A DNA stretch of 64,000 nucleotides, from NCBI RefSeq assembly GCF_000758705.1, contig NZ_CP009287.1:4960001-5024000 (forward strand), in the 5' to 3' direction. This document shows positions 44,340 to 52,013 of this stretch, one piece after another. The DNA is from Paenibacillus graminis (GTDB lineage Bacteria > Bacillota > Bacilli > Paenibacillales > Paenibacillaceae). Within the stretch, counting starts at the first letter, position 1; the number at the start of each line of letters is the position of its first letter. Under the pieces are notes generated by a model. It saw only the letters and a program-made list of their open reading frames with translations. It did not search any database and was not told where the DNA came from. The translations under genes were made by a program, and so were the position numbers.

Positions 44340-45923
44340 CTACCCCTCGTTCCTGGCAGCATCATAGGTGATTTGACCGGCGGTAATCGTCAAGATCACA
44401 TGTGCGTCTCTAATCTCGGTTGCTGTTGTATCTAAAAGATTACGGTCAAATACGGCAATATCAGCAGCTTTTCCAGCTTCCAAAGTTCCTGTACGTTCTT
44501 CCATACCGCAATGTCTGGCACCGTTGATGGTCCAAGCCTTTAAGACTTCTGCAGCAGGCATCCCCTGCTCCAAATGCCATCCTCCTGAAGGCGATCCGTC
44601 AGGAAACAACCGGAAAGAAGCCGCATACAGCGAATCAGGAACACTGGTTAGGAAAAGCGGCAAATCCGTACCAATCGTAACCGGAACATTGGCTTCCAGC
44701 ATGGACTTGTAATTATAAAAGCGGCTTTCATTTTCTTTTCCGGCCACCGCCGCCATGTAAGCCTCCTCATAGGAAGGATTCAAGAGCAGGATCTGAGCAT
44801 ATATCTCGGCAAATATCCCATTATCGCCCATCCTCCGGATATCATCGGGATGAGGATATTCCAGATCACTGATCGAATGCCTGATCCGCTGATCTCCCCG
44901 GCTGCGGTTGCAGCCTTCGATCATATCCACAGCCTTGCGGATCGCCGCATCCCCTTCAGCCGTAAGACAGCATTTGATCCCATGGCTGTCCGCTGCCTGC
45001 ACGGCCCTTTCAATCGCTTCGTAATCAACAGGCCGCAGGGTGGTAACGCCGGGCATATCCGCGTAAGGCTCCAGCATATCTCCCGTATGATCAGCTACTA
45101 CACCGTCCATCATCAGCTTATAGCCCTGAAAACGGAGAAACTCTCCTTGATAACGCTCTTTATACTGCAGTCCTGCGGGAATATCCAGCGGCTGCAATAC
45201 AGGTTCAAGTGCGAAATGAACCCGCAGCGGCAGCTCTCCTGCAGCTTCCAGCTCTTCAAGGACCGGAAGCAGGCCGCTGTGGCGGTCAAAGCCGATATCT
45301 TTTATAGAAGTAACGCCCCGTTTGGCAAGCATCCGGGCGAAGTCCAGAAACTCCTGTCTGACTAATTCCCGGTCCTGCATCATGTCCATCAGCAGACGGG
45401 CACGTGATTCCGCACTGCATTGGTCAGGGGCAAACTGATACTTATCCTGGGCGAATTGGTTCATCCAACAATAGCTTTTGGTCCGGTTAATGGCGATTAC
45501 AGGCCTTCCGGGAAAAACTTCGTCTAATAAGCTTTGCCCCGGAAGCTGTCCCCAATCCTCTTCGCTCCAGCCGTAAGCGTATACATTTTGCTCTGAGGGA
45601 CTTTTTGCAGCTTCTTGCCTAAGCAGCTGCAGAGCCTCGTCAATTGTAGCCGCATTTGTCAGATCCACACCACGGTGCATAGACATGTACCCGGTAAAAA
45701 AGACATGGTTATCATGCACACCGGGCATAATGAACGCATCCTTCAGATGATGAACAACTGTTGCCGGTCCAATCCAGTCTTCGGCTTCTGCCGGGCTGCC
45801 GACCGCGACGATGTGCTCACCTTGCAGGGCAACAAATGCTGATGATACGCTATCCTCTATTCCTGTAAATACTGCATTAGACAACAGTACTCTGTCTGCA
45901 AAACCATGTGCTGCTGCTTCCAT
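44340..45923 (-). CDS. amidohydrolase of the YtcJ/Amidohydro_3 type
   Basis: A 527-residue cytoplasmic protein. Beta-sandwich segments flank a TIM barrel: the N-terminal strand region (VALQGEHIVAVGS) and the C-terminal L-E-A-G-K-A-A-D-I-A-V-F-D. Other family positions are K-L-M-M-D-G-V-V-A-D-H-T-G and R-H-S-I-S-D-L-E. The usual D-x-H-x-H metal motif after the first strand reads G-V-H-D-N-H-V-F-F here. The second histidine is therefore Phe, although an extra His stands three residues before the first. A TATAACGTTATA operator lies 37 bp upstream of its start. It probably hydrolyses an amide or blocked form of the glycated substrate, or of the released amino compound; which one cannot be read. 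Confidence 0.82.
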   Translation of the reverse strand: MEAAAHGFADRVLLSNAVFTGIEDSVSSAFVALQGEHIVAVGSPAEAEDWIGPATVVHHLKDAFIMPGVHDNHVFFTGYMSMHRGVDLTNAATIDEALQLLRQEAAKSPSEQNVYAYGWSEEDWGQLPGQSLLDEVFPGRPVIAINRTKSYCWMNQFAQDKYQFAPDQCSAESRARLLMDMMQDRELVRQEFLDFARMLAKRGVTSIKDIGFDRHSGLLPVLEELEAAGELPLRVHFALEPVLQPLDIPAGLQYKERYQGEFLRFQGYKLMMDGVVADHTGDMLEPYADMPGVTTLRPVDYEAIERAVQAADSHGIKCCLTAEGDAAIRKAVDMIEGCNRSRGDQRIRHSISDLEYPHPDDIRRMGDNGIFAEIYAQILLLNPSYEEAYMAAVAGKENESRFYNYKSMLEANVPVTIGTDLPLFLTSVPDSLYAASFRLFPDGSPSGGWHLEQGMPAAEVLKAWTINGARHCGMEERTGTLEAGKAADIAVFDRNLLDTTATEIRDAHVILTITAGQITYDAARNEG

Positions 45924-45958
45924 GATTTCAACGCCTTTCTGCCGAATGTCAATACGAC

Positions 45959-45972
45959 TTATAACGTTATAT
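45959..45972. promoter_or_regulatory. GntR operator upstream of amidohydrolase-YfcC
   Basis: TTATAACGTTATAT has a perfect 12-bp palindromic core, TATAACGTTATA. It is one of three copies in this cluster. Confidence 0.85.
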
Positions 45973-46013
45973 CAAAACTTCTGCTTCCTGCTTACCGCAA
46001 GAAGCAGAATGAA

Positions 46014-46730
46014 TTACAAAGTAAATTGATAACGGTCACCGATAATGTACTGCTTGCCCACATGAACAGGCTGACTATGCTGGTCATAAATAATTGTATT
46101 CATATAGAACAATGGCTGGCCAATCGGAATTTCCAGTAATTTCGCCTGCTGCTCATCAGCCAGGGTAATTTGCAATACCGTCTCTCCCGGCTGGTTGGGA
46201 TCAATCTGATAACGGTCCCGCAGCAGCTCATACACCGAGCCTTCCAGACTTTCCTCCATTAGAAAGGAGAATCGCTCAAACGGATAATAGTTATTTTCCA
46301 GCATGAGCGGTCTTTCACCGGCATATCTTTTACGCTGAATATAGAGCACCGGCTCACCCTGCTGTATTTGCAGCCGCTCTGCGGTTTCCTGGTCGGCCTT
46401 AATCTTCTTCCTCTCGGTTATGGCGCTGTGCGAAGACAATCCATTGGCTCTGCAGGCAGCCGTAAAACTGATGATATGCTCAATCTTGCGTCCGATCTTA
46501 TGCGCATTAACAAAGGTGCCCTTGCCCTGGCGTTTTGTCAGATAGCCTTCACTCACCAATTCCTCGATAGCTTTCCTTACCGTAATCCGGCTGACATTGT
46601 AGTTCGCGCTTAGCTCAATTTCAGTAGGGATTTTATCTCCGGGATTAAAGGTTCCATTCGCAATGGCGGATTGGACTGCCTTTTTCAATTGGATATATAG
46701 AGGCTCAGCCTGTTCTGAATTTAACATCAT
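46014..46730 (-). CDS. GntR-family (HutC/UTRA) regulator of the Amadori cluster (FrlR-like)
   Basis: A 238-residue protein. The N-terminal winged helix (residues 10-75) has F-N-P-G-D-K-I-P-T-E-I-E-L, SRITVRKAIEELVSEGYLTK and Q-G-K-G-T-F-V. The C-terminal UTRA effector domain (about 95-235) ends in V-G-K-Q-Y-I-I-G-D-R-Y-Q-F. FrlR and FraR, regulators of fructosyl-amino-acid operons, have this architecture. Three TATAACGTTATA sites, in front of this gene, the amidohydrolase and frlB, are its probable targets. It lies between the two transcription units it would control. Confidence 0.9.
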   Translation of the reverse strand: MMLNSEQAEPLYIQLKKAVQSAIANGTFNPGDKIPTEIELSANYNVSRITVRKAIEELVSEGYLTKRQGKGTFVNAHKIGRKIEHIISFTAACRANGLSSHSAITERKKIKADQETAERLQIQQGEPVLYIQRKRYAGERPLMLENNYYPFERFSFLMEESLEGSVYELLRDRYQIDPNQPGETVLQITLADEQQAKLLEIPIGQPLFYMNTIIYDQHSQPVHVGKQYIIGDRYQFTL

Positions 46731-46745
46731 TTACCCTCACTTGTG

Positions 46746-46759
46746 ATATAACGTTATAT
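46746..46759. promoter_or_regulatory. GntR operator upstream of its own gene
   Basis: ATATAACGTTATAT is a perfect 14-bp palindrome 16 bp upstream of the GntR start. Its 12-bp core, TATAACGTTATA, is identical to that upstream of the amidohydrolase. Confidence 0.88.
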
Positions 46760-46823
46760 TACTCTATGGTTAGAGTAACAAACGATTCTCTTTTTCACAA
46801 GCAAAGATAGAACGTTGCCGTTA

Positions 46824-47636
46824 TCAGTAACGGGCGCCGAATCCAAAGGAACCTTCTACCCTACAGCTCTTGGCTGCTAATCTGGAGCCTTCCTGCATAG
46901 CCGCTTGAATATTCCCGTCCTTAATCATACTCATTAAAAAGGCTGTAATGTAGGAATCGCCTGCCCCCATCGTATCCACGGCCTCAATAAGTTCCGGAGT
47001 CTGGTAATAAAAGGCTGTTCCATCATAGGCAATGGATCTGTCGCCGCCGCGGGTTGCAACCAATATCTGTCCGTCTCTTCTGCGTTTGGCCTTAATATAG
47101 TTCCGCGTCTCTTCGTCGGTCATATGGCTACAGGAAAAGAAAGCAAAATCCGCATTCCCGATATACCGTTCTACTTGCTCATCCTCAAAGTCATCCGAGA
47201 AATCAAAGGAGAGGGGAATCCCCAGTTCATTCAGCTCTCCAAGCAGATGTCCAGTGTGGCTATAAAGCCCCGTATGAATAATGTCAAAGCCCCGGATATA
47301 TTCTCTGTCGGCTTCGCTCAGCATAATCGGATTCAGCCTGGTGACTCCGCCTTCGTTGCTGCCCAGAAATATCCGTTCCCCGTTCTCCAGGGTAACACGT
47401 GCACATCCGTTCTCGCCGCTGTGATGTCTGCAGTGTGAGATATCAATCTCTAGCTGCTGCAGCGTATTTTCCACAAGCCGTGCTTCGTCATCATCGCCGA
47501 ACACACCGAGAAACGCCGCGTCCGCACCTTCTCCTTTGGCGAAAACACTGAAGTTAAGCGCATTGCCGCCGGGATACATCGTACGCTGATGAACATACTT
47601 GTCGACCACATTATCGCCAATCCCTAAGACTTTCAT
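46824..47636 (-). CDS. frlD: PfkB-family kinase, fructoselysine/fructosyl-amino-acid 6-kinase-like
   Basis: A 270-residue ribokinase-fold protein with GGGAGGAA before ATG 47636. Early residues G-I-G-D-N-V-V-D-K-Y and P-G-G-N-A-L-N-F-S-V (PfkB signature 1) are present. So are S-F-D-F-S-D-D-F, the anion hole and catalytic Asp in D-T-M-G-A-G-D-S-Y (signature 2), and a short C-terminus. This agrees with E. coli FrlD (G-D-N-C-V-D-Y, A-F-D-F-S-D, D-T-M-G-A-G-D-S-F). The reaction would be ATP-dependent 6-phosphorylation of a fructosyl-amine. It starts 15 bp after the deglycase gene. The exact amine partner is unknown, so the symbol marks the family, not proven specificity. Confidence 0.82.
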   Translation of the reverse strand: MKVLGIGDNVVDKYVHQRTMYPGGNALNFSVFAKGEGADAAFLGVFGDDDEARLVENTLQQLEIDISHCRHHSGENGCARVTLENGERIFLGSNEGGVTRLNPIMLSEADREYIRGFDIIHTGLYSHTGHLLGELNELGIPLSFDFSDDFEDEQVERYIGNADFAFFSCSHMTDEETRNYIKAKRRRDGQILVATRGGDRSIAYDGTAFYYQTPELIEAVDTMGAGDSYITAFLMSMIKDGNIQAAMQEGSRLAAKSCRVEGSFGFGARY

Positions 47637-47651
47637 GGTTGTTCCTCCCGA

Positions 47652-48620
47652 TTAGTAGGCTACTTTCCCCATGTAACGGCGGGTTTCCAGCGGATGATTT
47701 CTTACTTCGGCAAGCGCCTCGCGATAGACACAAATGATGCTGTAGAATAGTACCGGATTGAAGAATTCCACAACCTCGTCGGCAATCGTACCAATTCCAA
47801 GCTCCTTGGCATCAATCACTTCGACTTTCTCCGCATACTGATTCAGGAAGGTCCGGGCACGTTCATCCAGCTCACGGGTACGGCCTTCATTCATCATCAG
47901 AATGAACGGTGTTTCTTTATCCGTCACTTCAAATGGACCATGGAAGTACTCACCGGAGTGAATAGCCGCAGCATGCAGCCATTGCATTTCCATCAGCGAG
48001 CAGATCGCAAAGCCGTAAGCATGTCCGTAGGATGCTCCACTCGTCAAGATATAGTAAAGCTCCTCATTGCGGTACTTGTCGGCAAAAACACGGGCACGCG
48101 GAGCGACCTGCTTTTTACCCTGGTTAATAATGCCGTTGATGGTTTCTAAGCCTTTTTGAAAAGCTTCAGCATGCGCATACCCTTCAACCACATGCAGCAA
48201 TTGAGCAGCGAGATCCAGAATGATAGCCATCGGATTGTTTTTGACATTGCTGTCATCTCCCCATTCATACAGGAAGGAATAATCGGAGTAATTCAGTAAT
48301 GCGGCTTCCTTGTTGTGGGTTAGGCCAATGGTATGGGCTCCATGCTCTTTGGCTGCTTGCGCCGCAGCTACCGATTCCGGCGTATTTCCGCCATGGGAAC
48401 AAACGATGACTACCGATTGCGCACCCAGACGTTTAGGCAATGCATGAACGAATTCATTCGCTGTATAAAGTCCTGCTACCAGCTTCTTCGCTTCACTATC
48501 AAGAAAATACTTGGAAGGATACATATCGACCAGTGAACCCCCGCAAGCTACAAAATATACCTCAGAAATTCCTTCAGCCACTTTTTCACGGATACTCTGG
48601 ACAACCTGATTTACATTCAT
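47652..48620 (-). CDS. frlB: SIS-domain deglycase, fructosamine-6-phosphate (FrlB-like)
   Basis: A 322-residue protein with two SIS sugar-phosphate isomerase domains. FrlB-type motifs are V-Y-F-V-A-C-G-G-S (phosphate loop), C-S-H-G-G-N-T-P-E-S, A-I-H-S-G-E-Y-F-H-G-P-F-E (matching the catalytic S-G-E-F-R-H-G-P-L-E of E. coli FrlB) and the ending E-T-R-R-Y-M-G-K-V-A-Y. It is shorter than E. coli FrlB (about 340). The enzyme family splits fructosyl-amine 6-phosphate into glucose 6-phosphate and the free amine. It is first in the frlB-frlD unit behind the strong promoter at 48671-48699. Confidence 0.85.
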   Translation of the reverse strand: MNVNQVVQSIREKVAEGISEVYFVACGGSLVDMYPSKYFLDSEAKKLVAGLYTANEFVHALPKRLGAQSVVIVCSHGGNTPESVAAAQAAKEHGAHTIGLTHNKEAALLNYSDYSFLYEWGDDSNVKNNPMAIILDLAAQLLHVVEGYAHAEAFQKGLETINGIINQGKKQVAPRARVFADKYRNEELYYILTSGASYGHAYGFAICSLMEMQWLHAAAIHSGEYFHGPFEVTDKETPFILMMNEGRTRELDERARTFLNQYAEKVEVIDAKELGIGTIADEVVEFFNPVLFYSIICVYREALAEVRNHPLETRRYMGKVAY

Positions 48621-48638
48621 TTGATTCTCTCCTTTGAC

Positions 48639-48699
48639 ATAACGTTATATAACGTATTGTTTACGAGATAAATATAACCGCTTTCAAAAAAACTGTCAA
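48639..48699 (-). promoter_or_regulatory. frlB promoter with cre-like site and double GntR operator
   Basis: On the minus strand, TTGACA (48694-48699), a 17-nt spacer and TATATT (48671-48676) form a strong promoter. The cre-like TTGAAAGCGGTTATA (48673-48687) spans the spacer and -10. Just downstream, two overlapping operators of the TATAACGTTATA type lie at 48639-48657. The layout indicates both glucose repression and specific repression. Confidence 0.8.
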
Positions 48700-49072
48700 G
48701 ACTTTATTCAATAATTTAAAACGAAGGGGTTCGCTCTTCTAGTAAGTGTGTCTATTTGCTTTTTTGAATCTGCAGCAGAACGCCTATTCCCTCTGAGGCT
48801 TCTAAGATATCCACATTTTTTTACATTGTATAGTTTCCTATAGAACAAAAAAACGGCCACACTGCCCTCACTGGACAGCGCAGCCGGATCGGATAAGATC
48901 AGGCGACTCGGGACCCTACAGCTCATCACCCTCCGGTTGGACCTGTAGTTCGCTTTCCGGGGAGACGGGTTCACCCTCCGGGGCGACAGCGGTTCGCCTT
49001 CCAGGGAGATTAGTAGGTTACCCTCGGGGTAGACCAATAGAATCGGCCCCATCAGGCAAACCGCTCCTTGGA
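48700..49072. other. gene-free stretch with degenerate repeats
   Basis: A hairpin-like AAAACGGCC...GCAGCCGGAT lies near 48850-48885. Degenerate units of the form GGTTC(A/G)CC(C/T)TCC(A/G)GGG recur between 48950 and 49035. The minus-strand open frame here has no family features and is not called. Confidence 0.4.
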
Positions 49073-49208
49073 TTGGATCAGACGGCCAGGGCATTTGCTG
49101 GTTCAGCCAGCCCACCCCTTGCTTGGATCAGACGGCCAGGGCATTATCTGGTTCAGCCAGCCCACCCCTTGCTTGGATCAGACGCCAGGGCATTTGCTGG
49201 TTCAGCCG
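49073..49208. repeat. 50-bp tandem repeat, about 2.7 copies
   Basis: The unit GGATCAGACGGCCAGGGCAT, then TTGCTGGTTCAGCC and AGCCCACCCCTTGCTT, repeats with a 50-bp period (GACG at 49081, 49131 and 49181). It directly abuts the dispersed element at 49213. Confidence 0.9.
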
Positions 49209-49212
49209 CCGA

Positions 49213-49440
49213 CCCCAAGTGGAAAAATGGAGCTTAAATTCTCCCCCTTGCATGATCCGCAGGTGTTAGGTGGAAAAAGGATAACTAATCTGACCGATTC
49301 GCACACTTACAGGCGATTCCGGCTATATTAAGTTTCCTTTTTCCCACTATTTCCTTTTAAGTAAGGTTTTCCGTCATTTTAAGTGTACTAATTCCACTTC
49401 ACTGTGCCGCTAAGCTTCGGGCAGACGCTCCATAACAGGC
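49213..49440. repeat. dispersed intergenic element, copy 4 of 5
   Basis: Opens with CCAAGTGGAAAAATGGAGCT, then GGTGGAAAAAGGATAACTAA, TCTGACCGATTCGCAC and ACTTACAGGCGATT. The inverted arm is TTAAGTTTCCTTTTTCCCAC, then AAGTGTACTAATTCCACTT and CTCCATAACAG. Very close to copies 1 and 2. Confidence 0.8.
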
Positions 49441-49463
49441 AGAACATACCGCCTCAAGGCATC

Positions 49464-50435
49464 TTATTTTTTTATTTCATCCATGTATTTTCTGAAATTT
49501 TCAGCAATTTCCTTAGAACGGGTATGATGTAAATAGTGTCCCCCTTCGAGAGTCATCACCTTTCCATATTTGGATTCTTTGGCTTGTTCTTCATGCAGCG
49601 GTATCCAGTTTTTAACGCCTTTATTGTCCGCTTGCACTAACAAGATCACAGGAAACGTTTCTGGGAATTTTAACTTTTGGGCCTCTCTAAAATTAGAAGA
49701 AATATGTTTCATTTCATTCAACAGAGTGGCATTATTTCCGACTTTATTCGCCAGCATTAACATTTGTTCCTTGGTTTGATCGTCAAAGGCTGAGGAAGCA
49801 TAGGGGTCGTTCAAACTATTGACCAATCGTAAAAGCCCTGATTTTTGGAGAAAGGCCAACGTTTTTAATGGTAATTCAGCATCCATTCCCCCTTGTGTGG
49901 GTACACTGCTGTCGATTCCGGCAAAAGCAATCACTTCATTTGGATATTTATTCACATAACTCAGGCTGTAAATGCCTGCAATGGAGTGGCCCATCAAAAC
50001 ATAACGTTTGATGTTCAACTGTTGCAGTGCCTCATGAACTTCACTGACAATATTCTCTGTGCTGCGCTCTTTATCCGTTTCATCACTTAAACCATACCCA
50101 AAGGGCTCAACCACAACCATTTTGTAGAATGGAGACAGTTCATCAATTAGCGGCTTAAAATCAAGACCCGGCGCAGGGGTTCCGGCACCAGGCAGAAGCA
50201 CAATGGTTTCATCCCCGCTCCCTTGAATCAGAACATTCATCTTTTTGCCGTCCACAGGCACCAGCTGGCCATAGGGTTTTATTTTTCCAAGCTCCGATTT
50301 GTTGCTTATAATATTAACGGTAAACACAATAGCCATAAAAAGGACTATTAATGCCGCTATAGCTCCTATGGTTTTTAGAATTATGCGAAGGGGCTTGCCC
50401 ATCCTCTTGTCCGTTCCCTCTTCTTTTCGTTTCAT
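49464..50435 (-). CDS. membrane-anchored alpha/beta hydrolase
   Basis: A 323-residue protein from ATG 50435, eight bases after AGGAGA. The N-terminus is basic and followed by one membrane helix (LKTIGAIAALIVLFMAIVF), so the catalytic domain is probably outside the membrane. The fold markers are L-L-P-G-A-G-T-P (oxyanion loop), the nucleophile elbow M-G-H-S-I-A-G, and the histidine in L-E-G-G-H-Y-L-H-H. The acid residue is less clear. No specific substrate can be named. It lies downstream of the OmpR-type two-component genes, separated by a terminator, and has candidate regulator-binding repeats in its own promoter. Confidence 0.85.
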   Translation of the reverse strand: MKRKEEGTDKRMGKPLRIILKTIGAIAALIVLFMAIVFTVNIISNKSELGKIKPYGQLVPVDGKKMNVLIQGSGDETIVLLPGAGTPAPGLDFKPLIDELSPFYKMVVVEPFGYGLSDETDKERSTENIVSEVHEALQQLNIKRYVLMGHSIAGIYSLSYVNKYPNEVIAFAGIDSSVPTQGGMDAELPLKTLAFLQKSGLLRLVNSLNDPYASSAFDDQTKEQMLMLANKVGNNATLLNEMKHISSNFREAQKLKFPETFPVILLVQADNKGVKNWIPLHEEQAKESKYGKVMTLEGGHYLHHTRSKEIAENFRKYMDEIKK

Positions 50436-50534
50436 GCTCATCTTCTCCTGTCCATATCTATCTATTTATCGGGCTGCCTTAACATGCCGTTAAGAGAAGC
50501 TTATACGACTAAGATGTCCCCATCATGACGGCAA

Positions 50535-50552
50535 TATGAACGGAGTATGAAC
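50535..50552 (-). promoter_or_regulatory. candidate OmpR-type direct-repeat site upstream of the hydrolase
   Basis: GTTCATA occurs twice on the minus strand with an 11-bp repeat distance (50546-50552 and 50535-50541), one helical turn as preferred by OmpR/PhoB-type regulators. A weaker third copy, GTCATGA, follows. Confidence 0.5.
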
Positions 50553-50555
50553 AAG

Positions 50556-50611
50556 CACAAAAATGCTGCGGCATCATATGCAAGAAAAGCCTGCACATGG
50601 GCCGCAGCATG
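50556..50611 (-). terminator. rho-independent terminator of the two-component operon
   Basis: ATGCTGCGGC pairs with GCCGCAGCAT and is followed on the minus strand by TTTTTGTGC, about 30 bp after the kinase stop. Confidence 0.8.
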
Positions 50612-50642
50612 GTGAATCTGGTGTAGACAATCCGTTTGATAC

Positions 50643-52013
50643 CTAATCATCCGACTGATCCGCAGGCGCTGACATTGGCAAAATCACAATGAAAGTTGTG
50701 CCCCGGCCGGGCTCGCTCTCCACCCGGATTTCGCCTTGATGAAGCGATATGATCTGTTTCACAATGGCAAGTCCCATACCGCTGCCGCCGTACTTGCGGC
50801 TGTGCGAACGGTCTGCCTTAAAAAAACGTTCAAATATAAGCTTTTGGTCTTCGGGGGAAATCCCTATGCCCGTGTCGGAGATCCGGACGATCACGTTGTT
50901 GATATCCTGTTGGATGCTGACGTTAATCACGCCGCCATCCATAGAAAACTTGATGCCGTTGCCGATAAGGTTCGTCCATACCTGGTTTAATTGGTCATAA
51001 TCAGCCATTAGCCGAACGGCATTCAAATTGAGCTCGAAACGGATATTCCGGGCCGACCATTGCGGCTGAAGCGCGACAATAACCCGTCTAATCTGTTCAT
51101 CAAGACCGAACGTACTGAGCCCCAATTGCAGTGTCTGTGATTCAAGCAAGCTTAGCTTGAGCAGGCTATCGCTCATTTTGGACATCCGCTCGGCCTCAGC
51201 GATGATAATATCGAGATAACGGCTTCGCTCAGGCTCTGCAAGGTTTACTTGCTTGAGCGCTTTAGCATAACCGGATATCGAGGTGAGCGGCGACTGGACT
51301 TCGTGAGACACATTCGATACAAAGTCCCTGCGCATCTGCTCCAGCTGCTGCAGATCGTGCATCATGTCTTCAAAGCTGCGGGCCAACGTGCCCAGCTCAC
51401 CCTTTTGCTTAATATTCAGCTTGACGTTGAAATCTCCAGTGGCTATCTGCCTGGTCGCTTTGGTCAGCTCCTTGATCGGCCTGACCAGGAACATGGCGGC
51501 AACCAGAATGAATAGACTGCCTGCGATCAGAGAATAGGCTGCAAAGTTAAAAATCCAACTGACGAAAAAGGTAGCGGAAGGGGGAGCAATCGCGTTCACA
51601 AACAGCGCTTTTTTTCCCGTTTTCGTTGTCAACGGCAACCCCAGAAGGCTCTTTTCCACACCGGTTACTTGAATTACTTCTCCGGCCAGTACCGCCTTAA
51701 CTTGATCCATAGTGATTGGGGAAACATGGCTTCCGTTAAGCGTACCGTAGGATTGGAACTGCCCCGTTCCTTCATATACCCGAATATAATAATTGAGCTG
51801 TTTCATGTCACTTAGGTAATTGTCTACTTCTTGTAATGGGAATGACTCGTACATCCGGACGATATCCTGGCCAAAATAAAGCAAGTTGGTTTTTAAGTTT
51901 TCGTTAAACTGGTCAAAATATACCCAAGTTGCCACCAGTAAAGCAATGATTGTGCCCCCGATTACGGAGCCCAGATAGGTCAGGACGACCCGTGTGTATA
52001 AGGATTTGATCAT
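50643..52013 (-). CDS. HAMP-containing sensor histidine kinase
   Basis: A 456-residue protein. Membrane helices at about 10-32 and 150-175 enclose a small extracellular sensor region. A HAMP domain (R-P-I-K-E-L-T-K-A-T-R-Q-I-A-T-G-D-F) leads to the H-box F-V-S-N-V-S-H-E-V-Q-S-P-L-T-S. The ATP domain follows: N-box W-T-N-L-I-G-N-G-I-K-F, G1 S-D-T-G-I-G-I, F-box F-E-R-F-F-K-A-D, G2 G-G-S-G-M-G-L-A-I. The H-box has Gln in place of the common Leu/Arg after Val but is otherwise intact. It overlaps the response-regulator stop by 4 bp. Confidence 0.94.
   Translation of the reverse strand: MIKSLYTRVVLTYLGSVIGGTIIALLVATWVYFDQFNENLKTNLLYFGQDIVRMYESFPLQEVDNYLSDMKQLNYYIRVYEGTGQFQSYGTLNGSHVSPITMDQVKAVLAGEVIQVTGVEKSLLGLPLTTKTGKKALFVNAIAPPSATFFVSWIFNFAAYSLIAGSLFILVAAMFLVRPIKELTKATRQIATGDFNVKLNIKQKGELGTLARSFEDMMHDLQQLEQMRRDFVSNVSHEVQSPLTSISGYAKALKQVNLAEPERSRYLDIIIAEAERMSKMSDSLLKLSLLESQTLQLGLSTFGLDEQIRRVIVALQPQWSARNIRFELNLNAVRLMADYDQLNQVWTNLIGNGIKFSMDGGVINVSIQQDINNVIVRISDTGIGISPEDQKLIFERFFKADRSHSRKYGGSGMGLAIVKQIISLHQGEIRVESEPGRGTTFIVILPMSAPADQSDD

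Noticed and set aside
48708..49115. 135-codon minus-strand frame upstream of frlB
   Set aside because: No ribosome binding site or family pattern, and it runs across degenerate DNA repeats and a promoter.
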